DNA of 64,000 nucleotides from assembly GCF_007744075.1 (NCBI RefSeq), contig NZ_CP036266.1:4077748-4141747 (forward strand), read 5' to 3'. Under the pieces are notes generated by a model, which ran no database searches, was not told the DNA's origin, and saw only the letters and a list, made by a program, of their open reading frames with translations. Position numbers and translations under genes: made by a program. Below are positions 53,813 through 63,549 of the stretch, one piece after another. The DNA comes from Gimesia chilikensis. GTDB lineage: Bacteria > Planctomycetota > Planctomycetia > Planctomycetales > Planctomycetaceae. How positions within the stretch are numbered: the stretch's first letter is position 1; each line of letters opens with the position of its first letter.

Positions 53813-56182
53813 TTACTCAGACTTTCCGGGCGCTGGCCAGTTGAGCTGCTGGTGCAGGAAATCATAGGCACCCTGTTCGTGGATCGCATGTGGACCTTTG
53901 ATCCATTCAATGGTGGTTCGATCACCGATCCCCAATTGGGCCTGATACAAGAAGCGTACCTTGGCGAATTCCTGGGCGACCCGGTCATCTGGTTCGACGC
54001 CGTCAAAGTGGCCGCGTTCAACCATGAAGGGCCGAGGACAGATCAAGGCTGCCATTTCCGCATAGTTGAAGGTCCCCCCCAGATTCCATTCGAAGATTTC
54101 ATATTCCCCTTTGTTGACATAGCTGTACCGCAGGGACCGTTGATCGGTGGCTGCATTCTTCCAGACCCATTCTCCAAAATCAGCTGAACAGATCGAAAGT
54201 GCATAATTTTCAACGAGTGGCGGTATCCGCATGGCAGATTTTCCACCATAGGAAATCCCATAAAAGCCGATTCGGTTGCCGTCGACGAAGGGCTGTGTTT
54301 TCAGCCAGTCTGTAATCTGCTGATGCTGCGGAACCGCAATGGAGAACAGAGTCCGACCAATCGACTGCGCCTTGAACTGCAGGGTCCGAAATCGATCGAA
54401 CAGGATATACGGGTTCTGGGGAGCGAACGTAATAAAGCCCCGTTCCGCCAGGTGGGTTGAGAAGGATTTATAAGCGGCATATTTTTCTTCCCCCACCGTG
54501 TGCCGGGGGCGTCCTTCCAGACCATGCTGGGTAACGACGACTGGACGTTTCTCAGAACCATCCAGCTTGAGATCTTTGGGAAGTGTGAGAATTCCATATG
54601 CGGTCACATCAGGAAACACATCCATTTCGACCTGATAGCTGACGGTCTGCGGTCCTTCCTGATACTTGCGAGTCCGGGCGTTGGCGGGCAGCAGCTTTAG
54701 AGCAAATTCGCCCACGACATCTTTCTTGAAAATATCACGATATGGTTCGACCGTTTTCTTAAATTCATCTAAAGAGCCAGTCTTGAGATTCTTCATGAAT
54801 TCGATACGTGACTCATAAGCCAGTTGCAGCAGCCGCTGATTGTGTCTCTCGATTTCTGCCAGTTGCCCGGCATGTCGCTGTGCCGCGTACGAGCGCGTTT
54901 TCAACTCGACTGGTTTCACTTCAGTAGAGAGTGTCGCATCATCATCCAGGCTGGAAATCAATGCCTGCAGCGTTTTGTCACCAACAGCCTCATTCGCTTC
55001 AATCAATGTGAGACAGGGAGTTCCTGTTTTCAAATCAGCCACAAACTGACGGGCACATGCGAATTCATCCCGGACCTCTTGTTTGTTTGGGACAAGTAGT
55101 TTGCCTGGTTTTCCCTTCAGTTTGGGATAGTGATCGTCTATGACCTCCAGATTCCCCTCTGCGGTCGTGCGATAACCGTATTCAGGAAAAGTTCCATTCT
55201 CGATAATCAAGGAGCGAGGTGCCACCAGACTGGCAATCTCTGCATCGCCCAGCGAATTGAGTAAACCGAATACATTGCGGTCCGCTGGCTCCTGCCAGAG
55301 ATTTTCCCGGGGACCAAAATAACCACAGACGGCAGCGACATCAATTTCGGAGTCCAACGCAGCTGCGTAGAGAGCCAGTCGCCCTCCTTCTCCCCAGCCG
55401 ATAATTCCCACTGGACGAGAGGAATCCCCGCTGGTCTGCTGGAGCAGTTTCACGCCGGCCTGGATTTTCTGAACTTCATAACCCGCCAGGGTTCGTCCCA
55501 GTTCGAACGCAGCCCGATGCAGCCATTCCCGCTGACTCAGATTCCATTTGTTGAGTTCACGATTGATTAAAGTCGGAATCAGCACGCGGAATCCAGAGCG
55601 AGCCAGTTGCTGAGCGTAGCTGCCTCCAGGCTGTTTTGAGTAAATCAGGTCTTCCGGTGTCTGAGACGCTTCAGGTACCGCAATAATGTCTCCGCGGATC
55701 TTCCCCGAGGGAACCAGCAGTAACCCGGCCCCTTGCAGATCATCGAGAACCGGCCAGGTCACCTCATAAACAGCAAAGTCATTTGTAATTTTTTGAGGAG
55801 CAGACTCCAGATAAGCAAAACGTCCTGGAACCAGCGGATCTGACAGTCCCAGAATACTAGCCAGTTCCTGCTTCTGAGGGACGATGGACTTTTCGTATGC
55901 GGCGGGTGAACTTAAATCGCGATTCCAGTTTTGAGCTCGATTCTCTGCGGCCAAAGCGATTTGTGTTAACAGAAACTGATCGATGCCCTGTATCATTTTT
56001 GAACTCAGATCACTCTGATCGGTTAACTGCTGCGTGCCCGGTAAGGGACTTTGATCGGGAGCCGCTTTCAGAACTGCCCAAGGTGGTACATCCTCCGCTT
56101 GAAGTACCAATTGACTCGAATTCAACATCAGACTGACCTGCAGGGCCAGTACCAGGAAAGCAGACAGGTTCAGTCGATTCAT
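53813..56182 (-). CDS. Secreted protein with two alpha/beta-hydrolase domains
   Basis: A 789-residue protein with a signal peptide (to about residue 30). The C-terminal hydrolase is complete in its visible parts: nucleophile Ser in GISYGG (about 643-648), a fold-typical VVTQHGLEGRPRHT oxyanion region, and His in GPHAIHEQG (about 764-772). The N-terminal domain (about 150-400) has the same fold pattern, but its nucleophile elbow reads GWGEGG (about 262-267), with Glu replacing Ser. Acetylxylan-esterase/dienelactone-hydrolase-type enzymes are the nearest relatives. AGGA precedes ATG 56182. It follows the WD40 gene on the same strand after 116 bases. Confidence 0.85.
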   Translation of the reverse strand: MNRLNLSAFLVLALQVSLMLNSSQLVLQAEDVPPWAVLKAAPDQSPLPGTQQLTDQSDLSSKMIQGIDQFLLTQIALAAENRAQNWNRDLSSPAAYEKSIVPQKQELASILGLSDPLVPGRFAYLESAPQKITNDFAVYEVTWPVLDDLQGAGLLLVPSGKIRGDIIAVPEASQTPEDLIYSKQPGGSYAQQLARSGFRVLIPTLINRELNKWNLSQREWLHRAAFELGRTLAGYEVQKIQAGVKLLQQTSGDSSRPVGIIGWGEGGRLALYAAALDSEIDVAAVCGYFGPRENLWQEPADRNVFGLLNSLGDAEIASLVAPRSLIIENGTFPEYGYRTTAEGNLEVIDDHYPKLKGKPGKLLVPNKQEVRDEFACARQFVADLKTGTPCLTLIEANEAVGDKTLQALISSLDDDATLSTEVKPVELKTRSYAAQRHAGQLAEIERHNQRLLQLAYESRIEFMKNLKTGSLDEFKKTVEPYRDIFKKDVVGEFALKLLPANARTRKYQEGPQTVSYQVEMDVFPDVTAYGILTLPKDLKLDGSEKRPVVVTQHGLEGRPRHTVGEEKYAAYKSFSTHLAERGFITFAPQNPYILFDRFRTLQFKAQSIGRTLFSIAVPQHQQITDWLKTQPFVDGNRIGFYGISYGGKSAMRIPPLVENYALSICSADFGEWVWKNAATDQRSLRYSYVNKGEYEIFEWNLGGTFNYAEMAALICPRPFMVERGHFDGVEPDDRVAQEFAKVRFLYQAQLGIGDRTTIEWIKGPHAIHEQGAYDFLHQQLNWPAPGKSE

Positions 56183-56298
56183 GATCGTCCTTTGTTGAGA
56201 GTCAGAGTGGTCTATCTCAAGATATTTTCATTCAGCAATCGCATGTGTAGCTACAGACGGTCTTCGAGAAGGATGATCCGCCACAATGCACTGGTATT

Positions 56299-57357
56299 CT
56301 AGGCAGGTTGTTTTTCGGTCATGCGATAAACGCGTGCCGCCCCATCTGAGTGGGCAACAGCCAGGTGCCTGCCATCCTGAAACAGGTCCAGCCCCCGGGC
56401 TGCCGTTGAAAGCTTCATGGTGTGGAAGAACTCTTCTTCACCCGGCTTTCTGAACCAGAGTTCGCCTTTACCGCTCCTGTTGGCTCCAGCGCCAATCAGG
56501 AAGTTCTCCGGATGGAAACGAACCCCCCAGGCGATTCCCTGGAATGTTTTATCTGGCTTGAGTTGTGCTTTGGCTTTTCCAGACTTCCAGTCGAACAACA
56601 CGATGATGGGATCCTGGACTCCAGCAAAGGAGTTCACGACTTTTGTAATCCCTGCACTGGCCAGTTCGCTGCCATCGGTACTAAACTTGAAATCGCGGGC
56701 GCCGCCCATATCTGCGGCAAATTTGTTGTCGTAACCGGTCATGACGCCGGCATCGATGCTGCGTACCTTCTTACCGGTCTGTAAATCCCAGACGTGAATG
56801 GTGCCCATCAGATCCTGAGAGGCCAGCTGTTGACCATCCGGATGGAAATCGACCGCATAGACGTGTCGTTCGTGTCCATTAAAGGAATGCAGTAATTTGC
56901 CATCACTGACGTTCCAGACTTTCACGAGCAGATCATTGCCACAGGTCGCCAGTTTCGTCTGGTCGGGCGATATCCGAACCCAGCGAGCCGAGCCCTGATG
57001 TGCCTGTATGCTCAAGGTAGGTTTGGGTTCTGCATCCGCCAGATTCCAGGCTTTAATCTCTCCTCCCCAACAGGCCGAGTAGAGAGTTTTTCCATCTCGG
57101 GAAAAATCAAAACAGCGCACCCAACTGGTATGTCCTTTGAGTGTTCTCTGTGCTTTGGTCTTTAAGTTCCAAACCTGAATTTCCAGTTCTTCAGCTCCCG
57201 CCACCAGATGTGTTCCGGTGGGATCGACCTTGCAGGAAGTCAGAGGGAATTTATGTTTGAACTCAGCTGTCTGGTGCGTCAACACCGGATCGACGGCGTT
57301 GTAGTCAATGACGGGTTTGGTGGCAACAAGTGGTTCGGTGGTCTGTTGCGGCTTCAT
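56299..57357 (-). CDS. WD40-repeat protein
   Basis: A 352-residue protein with about seven WD40 repeats; clear ones end in IQVWNL, IKAWNL, VKVWNV and IHVWDL, each after a GH/D-containing stretch such as LKGHTSWVRCFDFSRDG. It should form a beta-propeller. There is no signal peptide. Its ATG overlaps the DUF1501 gene end by four bases, so the two are coupled. In planctomycetes WD40 genes of this type often follow DUF1549/DUF1553-DUF1501 pairs. Confidence 0.92.
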   Translation of the reverse strand: MKPQQTTEPLVATKPVIDYNAVDPVLTHQTAEFKHKFPLTSCKVDPTGTHLVAGAEELEIQVWNLKTKAQRTLKGHTSWVRCFDFSRDGKTLYSACWGGEIKAWNLADAEPKPTLSIQAHQGSARWVRISPDQTKLATCGNDLLVKVWNVSDGKLLHSFNGHERHVYAVDFHPDGQQLASQDLMGTIHVWDLQTGKKVRSIDAGVMTGYDNKFAADMGGARDFKFSTDGSELASAGITKVVNSFAGVQDPIIVLFDWKSGKAKAQLKPDKTFQGIAWGVRFHPENFLIGAGANRSGKGELWFRKPGEEEFFHTMKLSTAARGLDLFQDGRHLAVAHSDGAARVYRMTEKQPA

Positions 57358-58613
57358 GCTAACAACTCCTTAATGGGTTGTGTGGTAGGATCACCGATGG
57401 GAATTGAACGTCCGCCGATCTCATGGTCGCGGGTCGAATCAATGCCCAGTGCCTGCAGATAGGTATGAAACAGGTGACCGGCGTCGACTTCTCGATCTGC
57501 GACGGCAGTCCCTTTTTCGTTGGTCTTACCAATAATGGCTCCCGGCTGAACACCACAACCTCCCAAGGCGATCGACCACGCAGTTCCCCAGTGATCGCGT
57601 CCGTAGCGGACATTGATTTTCGGGGTTCGGCCGAATTCGGAATAGACCATCACCAGCGTACTCTCCAGCATGCCTCGCTCATGCAGATCATCGAGCAGCA
57701 TGGAAAATGTTTTGTCGAATTCCCCGAGCTGCTCAAGATGGAAATTAAAATTCTCGGCATGAGAATCGTACCCGTGATGGGTCACTTTAACGCAGGTAGC
57801 ATTATTCTCCAGAAGCTTTCTCGCCAAAAGGCAGTTCCGACCGAAATCATGTTTGCCGTAGCGTTCGAGGTCTTTAGCGTCAGGTGTTTTCTCGAAGAAC
57901 GACTTACGGGCCATCAATTTGGAGGCCTGCTGAAACGAAGCATCGAAGGTTTCTGTCTGTGCCTTACGGCGTCCCTGTCGAAACTGCTGGTTGAACTGCT
58001 GCCGGAGTTGCAGGCGGCGTGTGTTTGCGGTCGCATTCAGGTTTTTGGGTAATCCCAGGTTCTGAGGCGGTTTGACCCCTTCAAATTTCAACTGGGCATG
58101 CTGCGCTCCGAGAAATGCTGCCGTCGCGTCGCTGAGTCCTCTTGTCGAGATATGAATATAGCCCGGTAGTTCGCTGTTTGCAGGAGCCAGATACTTTGAG
58201 GCGATCGAACCGATATAGGGATACTCGCCAGCCCGTCTCCCTTTCTCCATAAACAGGCGTCCCTGCGAATGGTCGTTCGTCTTAATATTAATGCTGCGAA
58301 CGATTGAGAGCAGATGCATTCTCTGAGCAGTATGAGGCAGCAACTCAGAAATATGCATGCCTGGAACTGAGGTCGGAATCGCACGAAACGGTCCACCAAA
58401 TTCAGTTCCCGGTTTCGGATCCCAGGATTCCAATTGGCTGACGCCCCCCTGGAGATACACCTGCAGAATCCGTTTATGCTGGCTCTTCACCGTCTCTGCG
58501 TGTGCAGACAGATCCGAGAGCCCCAGGCAGACTGCTCCACCAGCGGCCCCCGCCAGGAACTGTCGCCGGGCAATCTGGTGATCCAGAGAATGGCATCCTT
58601 GATTGCGTTTCAT
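57354..58613 (-). CDS. DUF1501 protein with Tat-type signal
   Basis: A 419-residue DUF1501 (sulfatase/alkaline-phosphatase-fold) protein. The N-terminus has ARRQFLAGAAGGAVCLG, a Tat-like RRxFL signal. The body shows VYLQGGVSQLESWDPKPG (about 52-69), GYDSHAENF (about 286), VMVYSEFGRTP (about 317) and RDHWGTAWS (about 336), the family landmarks and putative metal ligands. It is paired with the DUF1549/DUF1553 gene upstream; the pair is a hallmark of this phylum, with a proposed role in extracellular polymer or cytochrome-linked metabolism. Confidence 0.95.
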   Translation of the reverse strand: MKRNQGCHSLDHQIARRQFLAGAAGGAVCLGLSDLSAHAETVKSQHKRILQVYLQGGVSQLESWDPKPGTEFGGPFRAIPTSVPGMHISELLPHTAQRMHLLSIVRSINIKTNDHSQGRLFMEKGRRAGEYPYIGSIASKYLAPANSELPGYIHISTRGLSDATAAFLGAQHAQLKFEGVKPPQNLGLPKNLNATANTRRLQLRQQFNQQFRQGRRKAQTETFDASFQQASKLMARKSFFEKTPDAKDLERYGKHDFGRNCLLARKLLENNATCVKVTHHGYDSHAENFNFHLEQLGEFDKTFSMLLDDLHERGMLESTLVMVYSEFGRTPKINVRYGRDHWGTAWSIALGGCGVQPGAIIGKTNEKGTAVADREVDAGHLFHTYLQALGIDSTRDHEIGGRSIPIGDPTTQPIKELLA

Positions 58614-58656
58614 ACTATGTCCTTTTGCCTCTCAGTGAGAAACTCAGGTGATGGGT

Positions 58657-60336
58657 TTAATGATTGAAACGAAACTCGTCAGAAGAGAGTGCCGCCCAGA
58701 TAAGTTGTTGCAGATCCTGGTCGGCAGGCTTCGGGTCGCCTTCCAGAAACAGGGCCACCTGTTTGATTTCTGTTTCGGTGGGGAACCGTGAAAATACGGA
58801 AAGATACAACTCCTCTGCGATAGCGGTCGGCTGATCCAGCTTCTTCAGACGGGCCGTCAATTGATTACCAGAGGGAGCGAGCCAGGCCTGGATCGTGTTA
58901 CCGTTTAACAGAAACAGGGCCTGATCAGCCGAGGCGTCGAAACGTGTGGTCTGTGCGCCGACAATCCCAAATGTCCGGACAAAGGCAGCCACGTTCCCCT
59001 TCAAGGCGTCGTGTAATGCCTCTTCCTGCCAGAGAGGGGCATCAGCTTTTTTGGTATTCTGTTTCTCATCGACTTTGCGTTGTTTCGCCTGCAGACGTTC
59101 CAAGGTCGCCGAGGTCACTCCGGTGGCCTGCATCATGGACCAGGCGAGTTGTTCGGGGGTCAATGGTTTGAGCAGGCCCATCTGGTAAGCTGATCGCTCG
59201 GGGATCTCAGTTTCAGCTGAAACATGACTGCTGCGCTGGTAGGTCTGGGTCAGTGCCAGCTCACGAATCACGTACCGCAGATTAAACTCATGATTCGCTA
59301 GCTCTTCACTCAGAAGCGATACGATTTTCGGATGGGTGGGGGGATTGTCCGAGTGCCACATATCCAGTGGCTCGACCAGGCCCTGGCCCATCATCATTGC
59401 CCAGAGACGGTTCACAATGTTCTTCCGGAACGCTTCGTTATGCTGACTGGTCAGTGCATCCGCCAGTTGCAAACGTCGACTGTAAACCGGGACCGAACGT
59501 ACATTTTTCGCAGGTTTGACTTTATAGGCTTTTTTCGCGTCCGCCGGATCCGGAATTTCGGGAAGATCCAGTACCCGGGGGGCGGTCATCCCCTCTTCTT
59601 TGGTAAACACGGATGTAAAGGAGACCTGGCCTTCGGCTTTTTCACCGATCGAGGCCTGCTTGGTCTTGGGATCCTTAAAGAGATAACTGCGGCTCAGGAA
59701 GGCATCGAGACCATGGTAGTGTCGCTGCAGGTAATCATTCACATTGGGATGATCATGGCACTGGGCACATTGCAGATCGCGTCCCAGAAAGATGCGGCCC
59801 AGATCGCGCGTCACGACTTCGGATTTTAATTCCCGATCCAACAGAAAACGGGCCGCGGGTCGTGTTGTCTTATCTGTTCCGTCGACAGTCAGAATTTCAT
59901 GAACCAGTTCATCCCAGGGACGGTTCTCCAGAAAAGACTGACGCAGGTATTCTTCCCACTCGGCTGTCTTCACATATTTGCCCGGTCGACGCTCCATCAG
60001 CATCGTGTCGAACAGATACTGTAACCTTCGGGCGTGTTCTGGTGAGGCAAGTAACTGGTTGATCCGCTGGCTGCGTTTGTCCGGAGACGAATCTGCCACA
60101 AAAGTTCGAACTTCATCGGCCGTGGGAATGGTCCCTGACAGGTCCAGGGTCACCCGCCTCAGGAACGTGGCATCATCGGCCAGAGGAGCAGCCTGTTGTT
60201 CGAACTGCTGCTTTCCTTCAGCAATGAGCTGATCGATCTGCTGATGCAGTGGAGTCTGGGCAGACACAGTCGATGTGATTCCTGACAGAACCAACACCAG
60301 ACACGCTACCATTGTGTGGAAGGAACGTAATCTCAT
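58657..60336 (-). CDS. DUF1549/DUF1553 (PSCyt2/PSD1) protein
   Basis: A 559-residue secreted protein (signal peptide to about residue 26). DUF1549 covers about 30-240 and contains the haem-binding-like CAQCHDHP (about 191-198, CxxCH). DUF1553 covers about 285-530, with NRLWAMMMGQGLVEPLDMW, RSSHVSAETE and LFLLNGNTIQAWL. A longer N-terminal cytochrome-c (PSC) domain found in some relatives is absent. It is first in the DUF1549/1553-DUF1501-WD40 gene set transcribed leftward. Confidence 0.95.
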   Translation of the reverse strand: MRLRSFHTMVACLVLVLSGITSTVSAQTPLHQQIDQLIAEGKQQFEQQAAPLADDATFLRRVTLDLSGTIPTADEVRTFVADSSPDKRSQRINQLLASPEHARRLQYLFDTMLMERRPGKYVKTAEWEEYLRQSFLENRPWDELVHEILTVDGTDKTTRPAARFLLDRELKSEVVTRDLGRIFLGRDLQCAQCHDHPNVNDYLQRHYHGLDAFLSRSYLFKDPKTKQASIGEKAEGQVSFTSVFTKEEGMTAPRVLDLPEIPDPADAKKAYKVKPAKNVRSVPVYSRRLQLADALTSQHNEAFRKNIVNRLWAMMMGQGLVEPLDMWHSDNPPTHPKIVSLLSEELANHEFNLRYVIRELALTQTYQRSSHVSAETEIPERSAYQMGLLKPLTPEQLAWSMMQATGVTSATLERLQAKQRKVDEKQNTKKADAPLWQEEALHDALKGNVAAFVRTFGIVGAQTTRFDASADQALFLLNGNTIQAWLAPSGNQLTARLKKLDQPTAIAEELYLSVFSRFPTETEIKQVALFLEGDPKPADQDLQQLIWAALSSDEFRFNH

Positions 60337-60535
60337 AGGGTCACGCTATTTGGGTAGGATGATGCGAGCAGGGACCGACGCATGAACATATCTTGATCGG
60401 TAGTCTGATTCTAGCCGATGAATTCGATCAATTCAATCTTTTCTTATGAATCCTAACTTTTTTCAGCAGATCCACTCCAAGTGTGAGATCATCACTCAAT
60501 ACAGGCATTCTGGAGAGAATAATAAGACTCATGAA

Positions 60536-63280
60536 TCAGTTAGCAGCCTTTGCCTTTCCTGTCTTGGCAGGTTTCTTTTTCGGCCGCCAGTTGGGATCTC
60601 CGGCGTCTGCAGGAAGACCAGAATTCCATTCGATGACCGCCTGCTGCAAGCGTTTAACCAAATCCGGATGTTGTGCCGCCTGGTTTCGGGTTTCAGAGAC
60701 ATCCTGTTCGAGATCGTAGAGCTGAATGCCTGTCTGATCGTAGTTCATGTAAAACTTCCATTTTCCCGCACGAGCGGCCAGATCCGGATTCGGTTCTTCC
60801 CTGGTTCCCGGCCGATCGGGAGGGCGCCTCCAGAACAGCGGTGCCTGCCTGCTCTGTTTTGCTTTTCCCAGCAATGTGTCAGCCAGATCCTCACCATCAA
60901 GTTGAACTCTCTGTGGGAGTTCCGTTCCCGTCAGTGAATACAGCGAACGGTTTAAATCCAGGGCGCTGAGTACGGACGTATTGTTTGTTGTGCCAGCAGC
61001 TTTCGGATTGATGAGCGACGGCCCCCAGACGATTAGCGGCGAACGCACACCGCCTTCATACAGCCAGGTCTTAGCTCCCCGCAATGGATTGGCAAGACCA
61101 GCACCGGTCTCCGGACCATTGTCGGACGCGATCAGAATCAACGTATTGTTTTTCAGTTTCGCGTCATTTCGAATGCGATCAAACAATGCCCCCAACTGTT
61201 GATCCATGGCTTTGAGAACCGCGTAATAGAGGGCCCGTTTACTTCCGTCCGTCGCATCGCGCATGACTTCGGGCGGAAAGAACGGAGAATGCACATCATC
61301 GGGCCAGAGATTCAGATAGAAAGGCTGGCCTGTCGCTTCAGCCTGATCGATAAAGTTCAGAGCGTCTTTTACAAAAGCGGCCGTTACGACGGAACGATCT
61401 TCCCAGCGAATGGGACCGTGTCCGAGGTTGGCGGAACCGAGATCATGTTTCTGGGGAGGCTTTCCATCATAGGCGTCCTTCAGAGGCAAAACACGTGGGC
61501 CGAGGCCTTCGAAGTTCGTCAGGCTCTGATCAAAACCGTAGCGGGTGATCAAAGGCGCTTCTCCCACATCCCGCTGGCCGCCCATGTGCCATTTTCCAAA
61601 GTGCCCTGTTGCATACCCCGCATGCTTCAGTTCCCGTGCCAGCACAGGTGCCTTGGGATCCAGCCATTGCGCCAGCCCGCGTTCCCGGTTCTTTTTGCGT
61701 TGCGCCAGATAAGAATTGATTCGCCAGCGCTGAGGATATTGTCCGGTGGTCAAAGCGACCCGCGACGGTGAGCAGATGGGTGAATTCACATAGAAATTCG
61801 TAAAGCGGATTCCCTCGTCTGCCAGTCGATCAATATTTTCTGTTTTGACAGCAGTTCCCTGAAAACAGGAGAGATCCGACCAGCCCATGTCGTCAATGAA
61901 GACCATGATCACATTCGGTTTCTCTTGAGCTGCAATCCGCTGTGGTCTGCCGTAGACATTTTTCTGGTCTCCCGTTTCCGCCAGCCAGTCATCGACCTGT
62001 TGTCGCAGCATGCGCAGACGTTCCGCCTGTTCAGGTTCATTGACCCGGTTCTGCTGCTCATAGGGATCAGTATTGACCTGGTACAATTCTTCATCCGGTC
62101 GTTCGAGATAACGTCGTACTTTCTGTCGTGCCTGGGGATTGGTAATTGCTTTTTGAACCCAACTGTCCCAGTAACCGTTTTTAGCACGTGCATTCGTCAC
62201 GTGACTGGTAAACCGGAACTCGGGATGCAGATTACGGATGTACTTCCAGCCATCCAGCGTTCGAGCAGCCCGCATCGGGTAGACGTTGTTATCGCCGTCC
62301 CCCGAATGCGTGGTGAAGATAACCTCGCGATGTTTGCTTGTTTCCCCTTTCAGGACGGGGAGCAAGCTGCGGCCGTCAATGGAGTCAGGAGGCGTGCCTC
62401 CGGCGACATCGATCAGTGTCGGTAGAATATCAATCCACGATGCCATCGCGTCTGTACGAACTCCAGGTTTGATCTGTCCCGGCCAGCTCACAATCAGCGG
62501 GGTACGAATCCCTTCGTCATACAGATTCCATTTTCCAAACGGCCACTGTGCGCCATGATCGCTGGTATGCAGAAAGAAGACATCCTCTCCCAGCTTCTGT
62601 CGAGCCACGTCATAGACTTGCCCCAGTTCGCGATCCATAGTCTGAATGGCGGCCATGTATTTCGCCCGCCACTCTCGCGTGACCGGCGTATCCACATGAT
62701 GGGGAGGTACCTGCAATGCTGCGGGATCGATGTCGCCAATCTCTTCCGGCCAGGGAACGTGAGGCCAGTTCGTACCGACAAACAGGCAGAGTGGCCGATT
62801 ACTGTCGCGCTGCTGGAGCCATTCAATGGCCTTGTGAATGGCGACGTCTTCGTGATAGCGAAAATGACGGGCGATATCGAACCCGTATTCAGGCGTCTGT
62901 TTATAATGGCCGACCTTGCCGAATGAGACGACCTCGTATCCCAGTTCCTGCAGGTACGCGGGCAACTTCTTGATTTCAGGCCGCGGCCGGGAGTGATTCG
63001 GTTCCGCTCCGTTATTGGCAGGATACAATCCTGTGAGCAACGCGGCGCGACTGGGGGCACAACTGGGAGAAGCCACAAACGCGTTGTTGAACGTCATCCC
63101 CCGGGCCGCCAGGCGATCCATATTGGGAGTTTTGATATCGGGAGAGCCATAGACCGAGGAATCACGCCAGGTATGATCGTCTGAGAGAAAGATGACCATA
63201 TCCGGTCGAGGCGTTTCTGCTGAGACAGCTGATACAAACAGCTGTACCAGGATAAGACAGGTAATTCCAGATAAGCGCAT
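60536..63280 (-). CDS. Double sulfatase (two fused sulfatase domains)
   Basis: A 914-residue secreted protein (signal peptide to about residue 21; GGGGAG before ATG 63280). Domain 1 (about 22-450) has FLSDDHTW, the formylglycine motif CAPSR (about 73-77) and HTSDHGAQWP. Domain 2 (about 455-890) has FIDDMGWSD, a second CSPSR (about 502-506) and IASDNGPETG. Both have the C-x-P-S-R needed for conversion of Cys to formylglycine, so both may be active, probably on sulfated polysaccharides. A lysine-rich tail ends the protein. Most sulfatases have one domain of about 450-550 residues; here two are encoded in one frame. Confidence 0.95.
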   Translation of the reverse strand: MRLSGITCLILVQLFVSAVSAETPRPDMVIFLSDDHTWRDSSVYGSPDIKTPNMDRLAARGMTFNNAFVASPSCAPSRAALLTGLYPANNGAEPNHSRPRPEIKKLPAYLQELGYEVVSFGKVGHYKQTPEYGFDIARHFRYHEDVAIHKAIEWLQQRDSNRPLCLFVGTNWPHVPWPEEIGDIDPAALQVPPHHVDTPVTREWRAKYMAAIQTMDRELGQVYDVARQKLGEDVFFLHTSDHGAQWPFGKWNLYDEGIRTPLIVSWPGQIKPGVRTDAMASWIDILPTLIDVAGGTPPDSIDGRSLLPVLKGETSKHREVIFTTHSGDGDNNVYPMRAARTLDGWKYIRNLHPEFRFTSHVTNARAKNGYWDSWVQKAITNPQARQKVRRYLERPDEELYQVNTDPYEQQNRVNEPEQAERLRMLRQQVDDWLAETGDQKNVYGRPQRIAAQEKPNVIMVFIDDMGWSDLSCFQGTAVKTENIDRLADEGIRFTNFYVNSPICSPSRVALTTGQYPQRWRINSYLAQRKKNRERGLAQWLDPKAPVLARELKHAGYATGHFGKWHMGGQRDVGEAPLITRYGFDQSLTNFEGLGPRVLPLKDAYDGKPPQKHDLGSANLGHGPIRWEDRSVVTAAFVKDALNFIDQAEATGQPFYLNLWPDDVHSPFFPPEVMRDATDGSKRALYYAVLKAMDQQLGALFDRIRNDAKLKNNTLILIASDNGPETGAGLANPLRGAKTWLYEGGVRSPLIVWGPSLINPKAAGTTNNTSVLSALDLNRSLYSLTGTELPQRVQLDGEDLADTLLGKAKQSRQAPLFWRRPPDRPGTREEPNPDLAARAGKWKFYMNYDQTGIQLYDLEQDVSETRNQAAQHPDLVKRLQQAVIEWNSGLPADAGDPNWRPKKKPAKTGKAKAAN

Positions 63281-63549
63281 CTGTTAACTCCCCTGATGTG
63301 GCACTTTGATGATGTTAAACAGTCAATAGAATGGATTGAATCAGACTGGATACTCTTTTGATAGAAAGTGAATTATAGCCTTCATGCTACGCATATCACA
63401 AATATAGAACTGACTCTCAATAGCGATTTCAATATCGGGTCCTCTTACAGCGGGACATCAATCACACTGGACTTGAGTGAAAGTGAGCTGTTAGGATGAA
63501 GCTATATCCATCTTACCCCAGCATCCCACCTGCCAGAACGGAAACTTCC

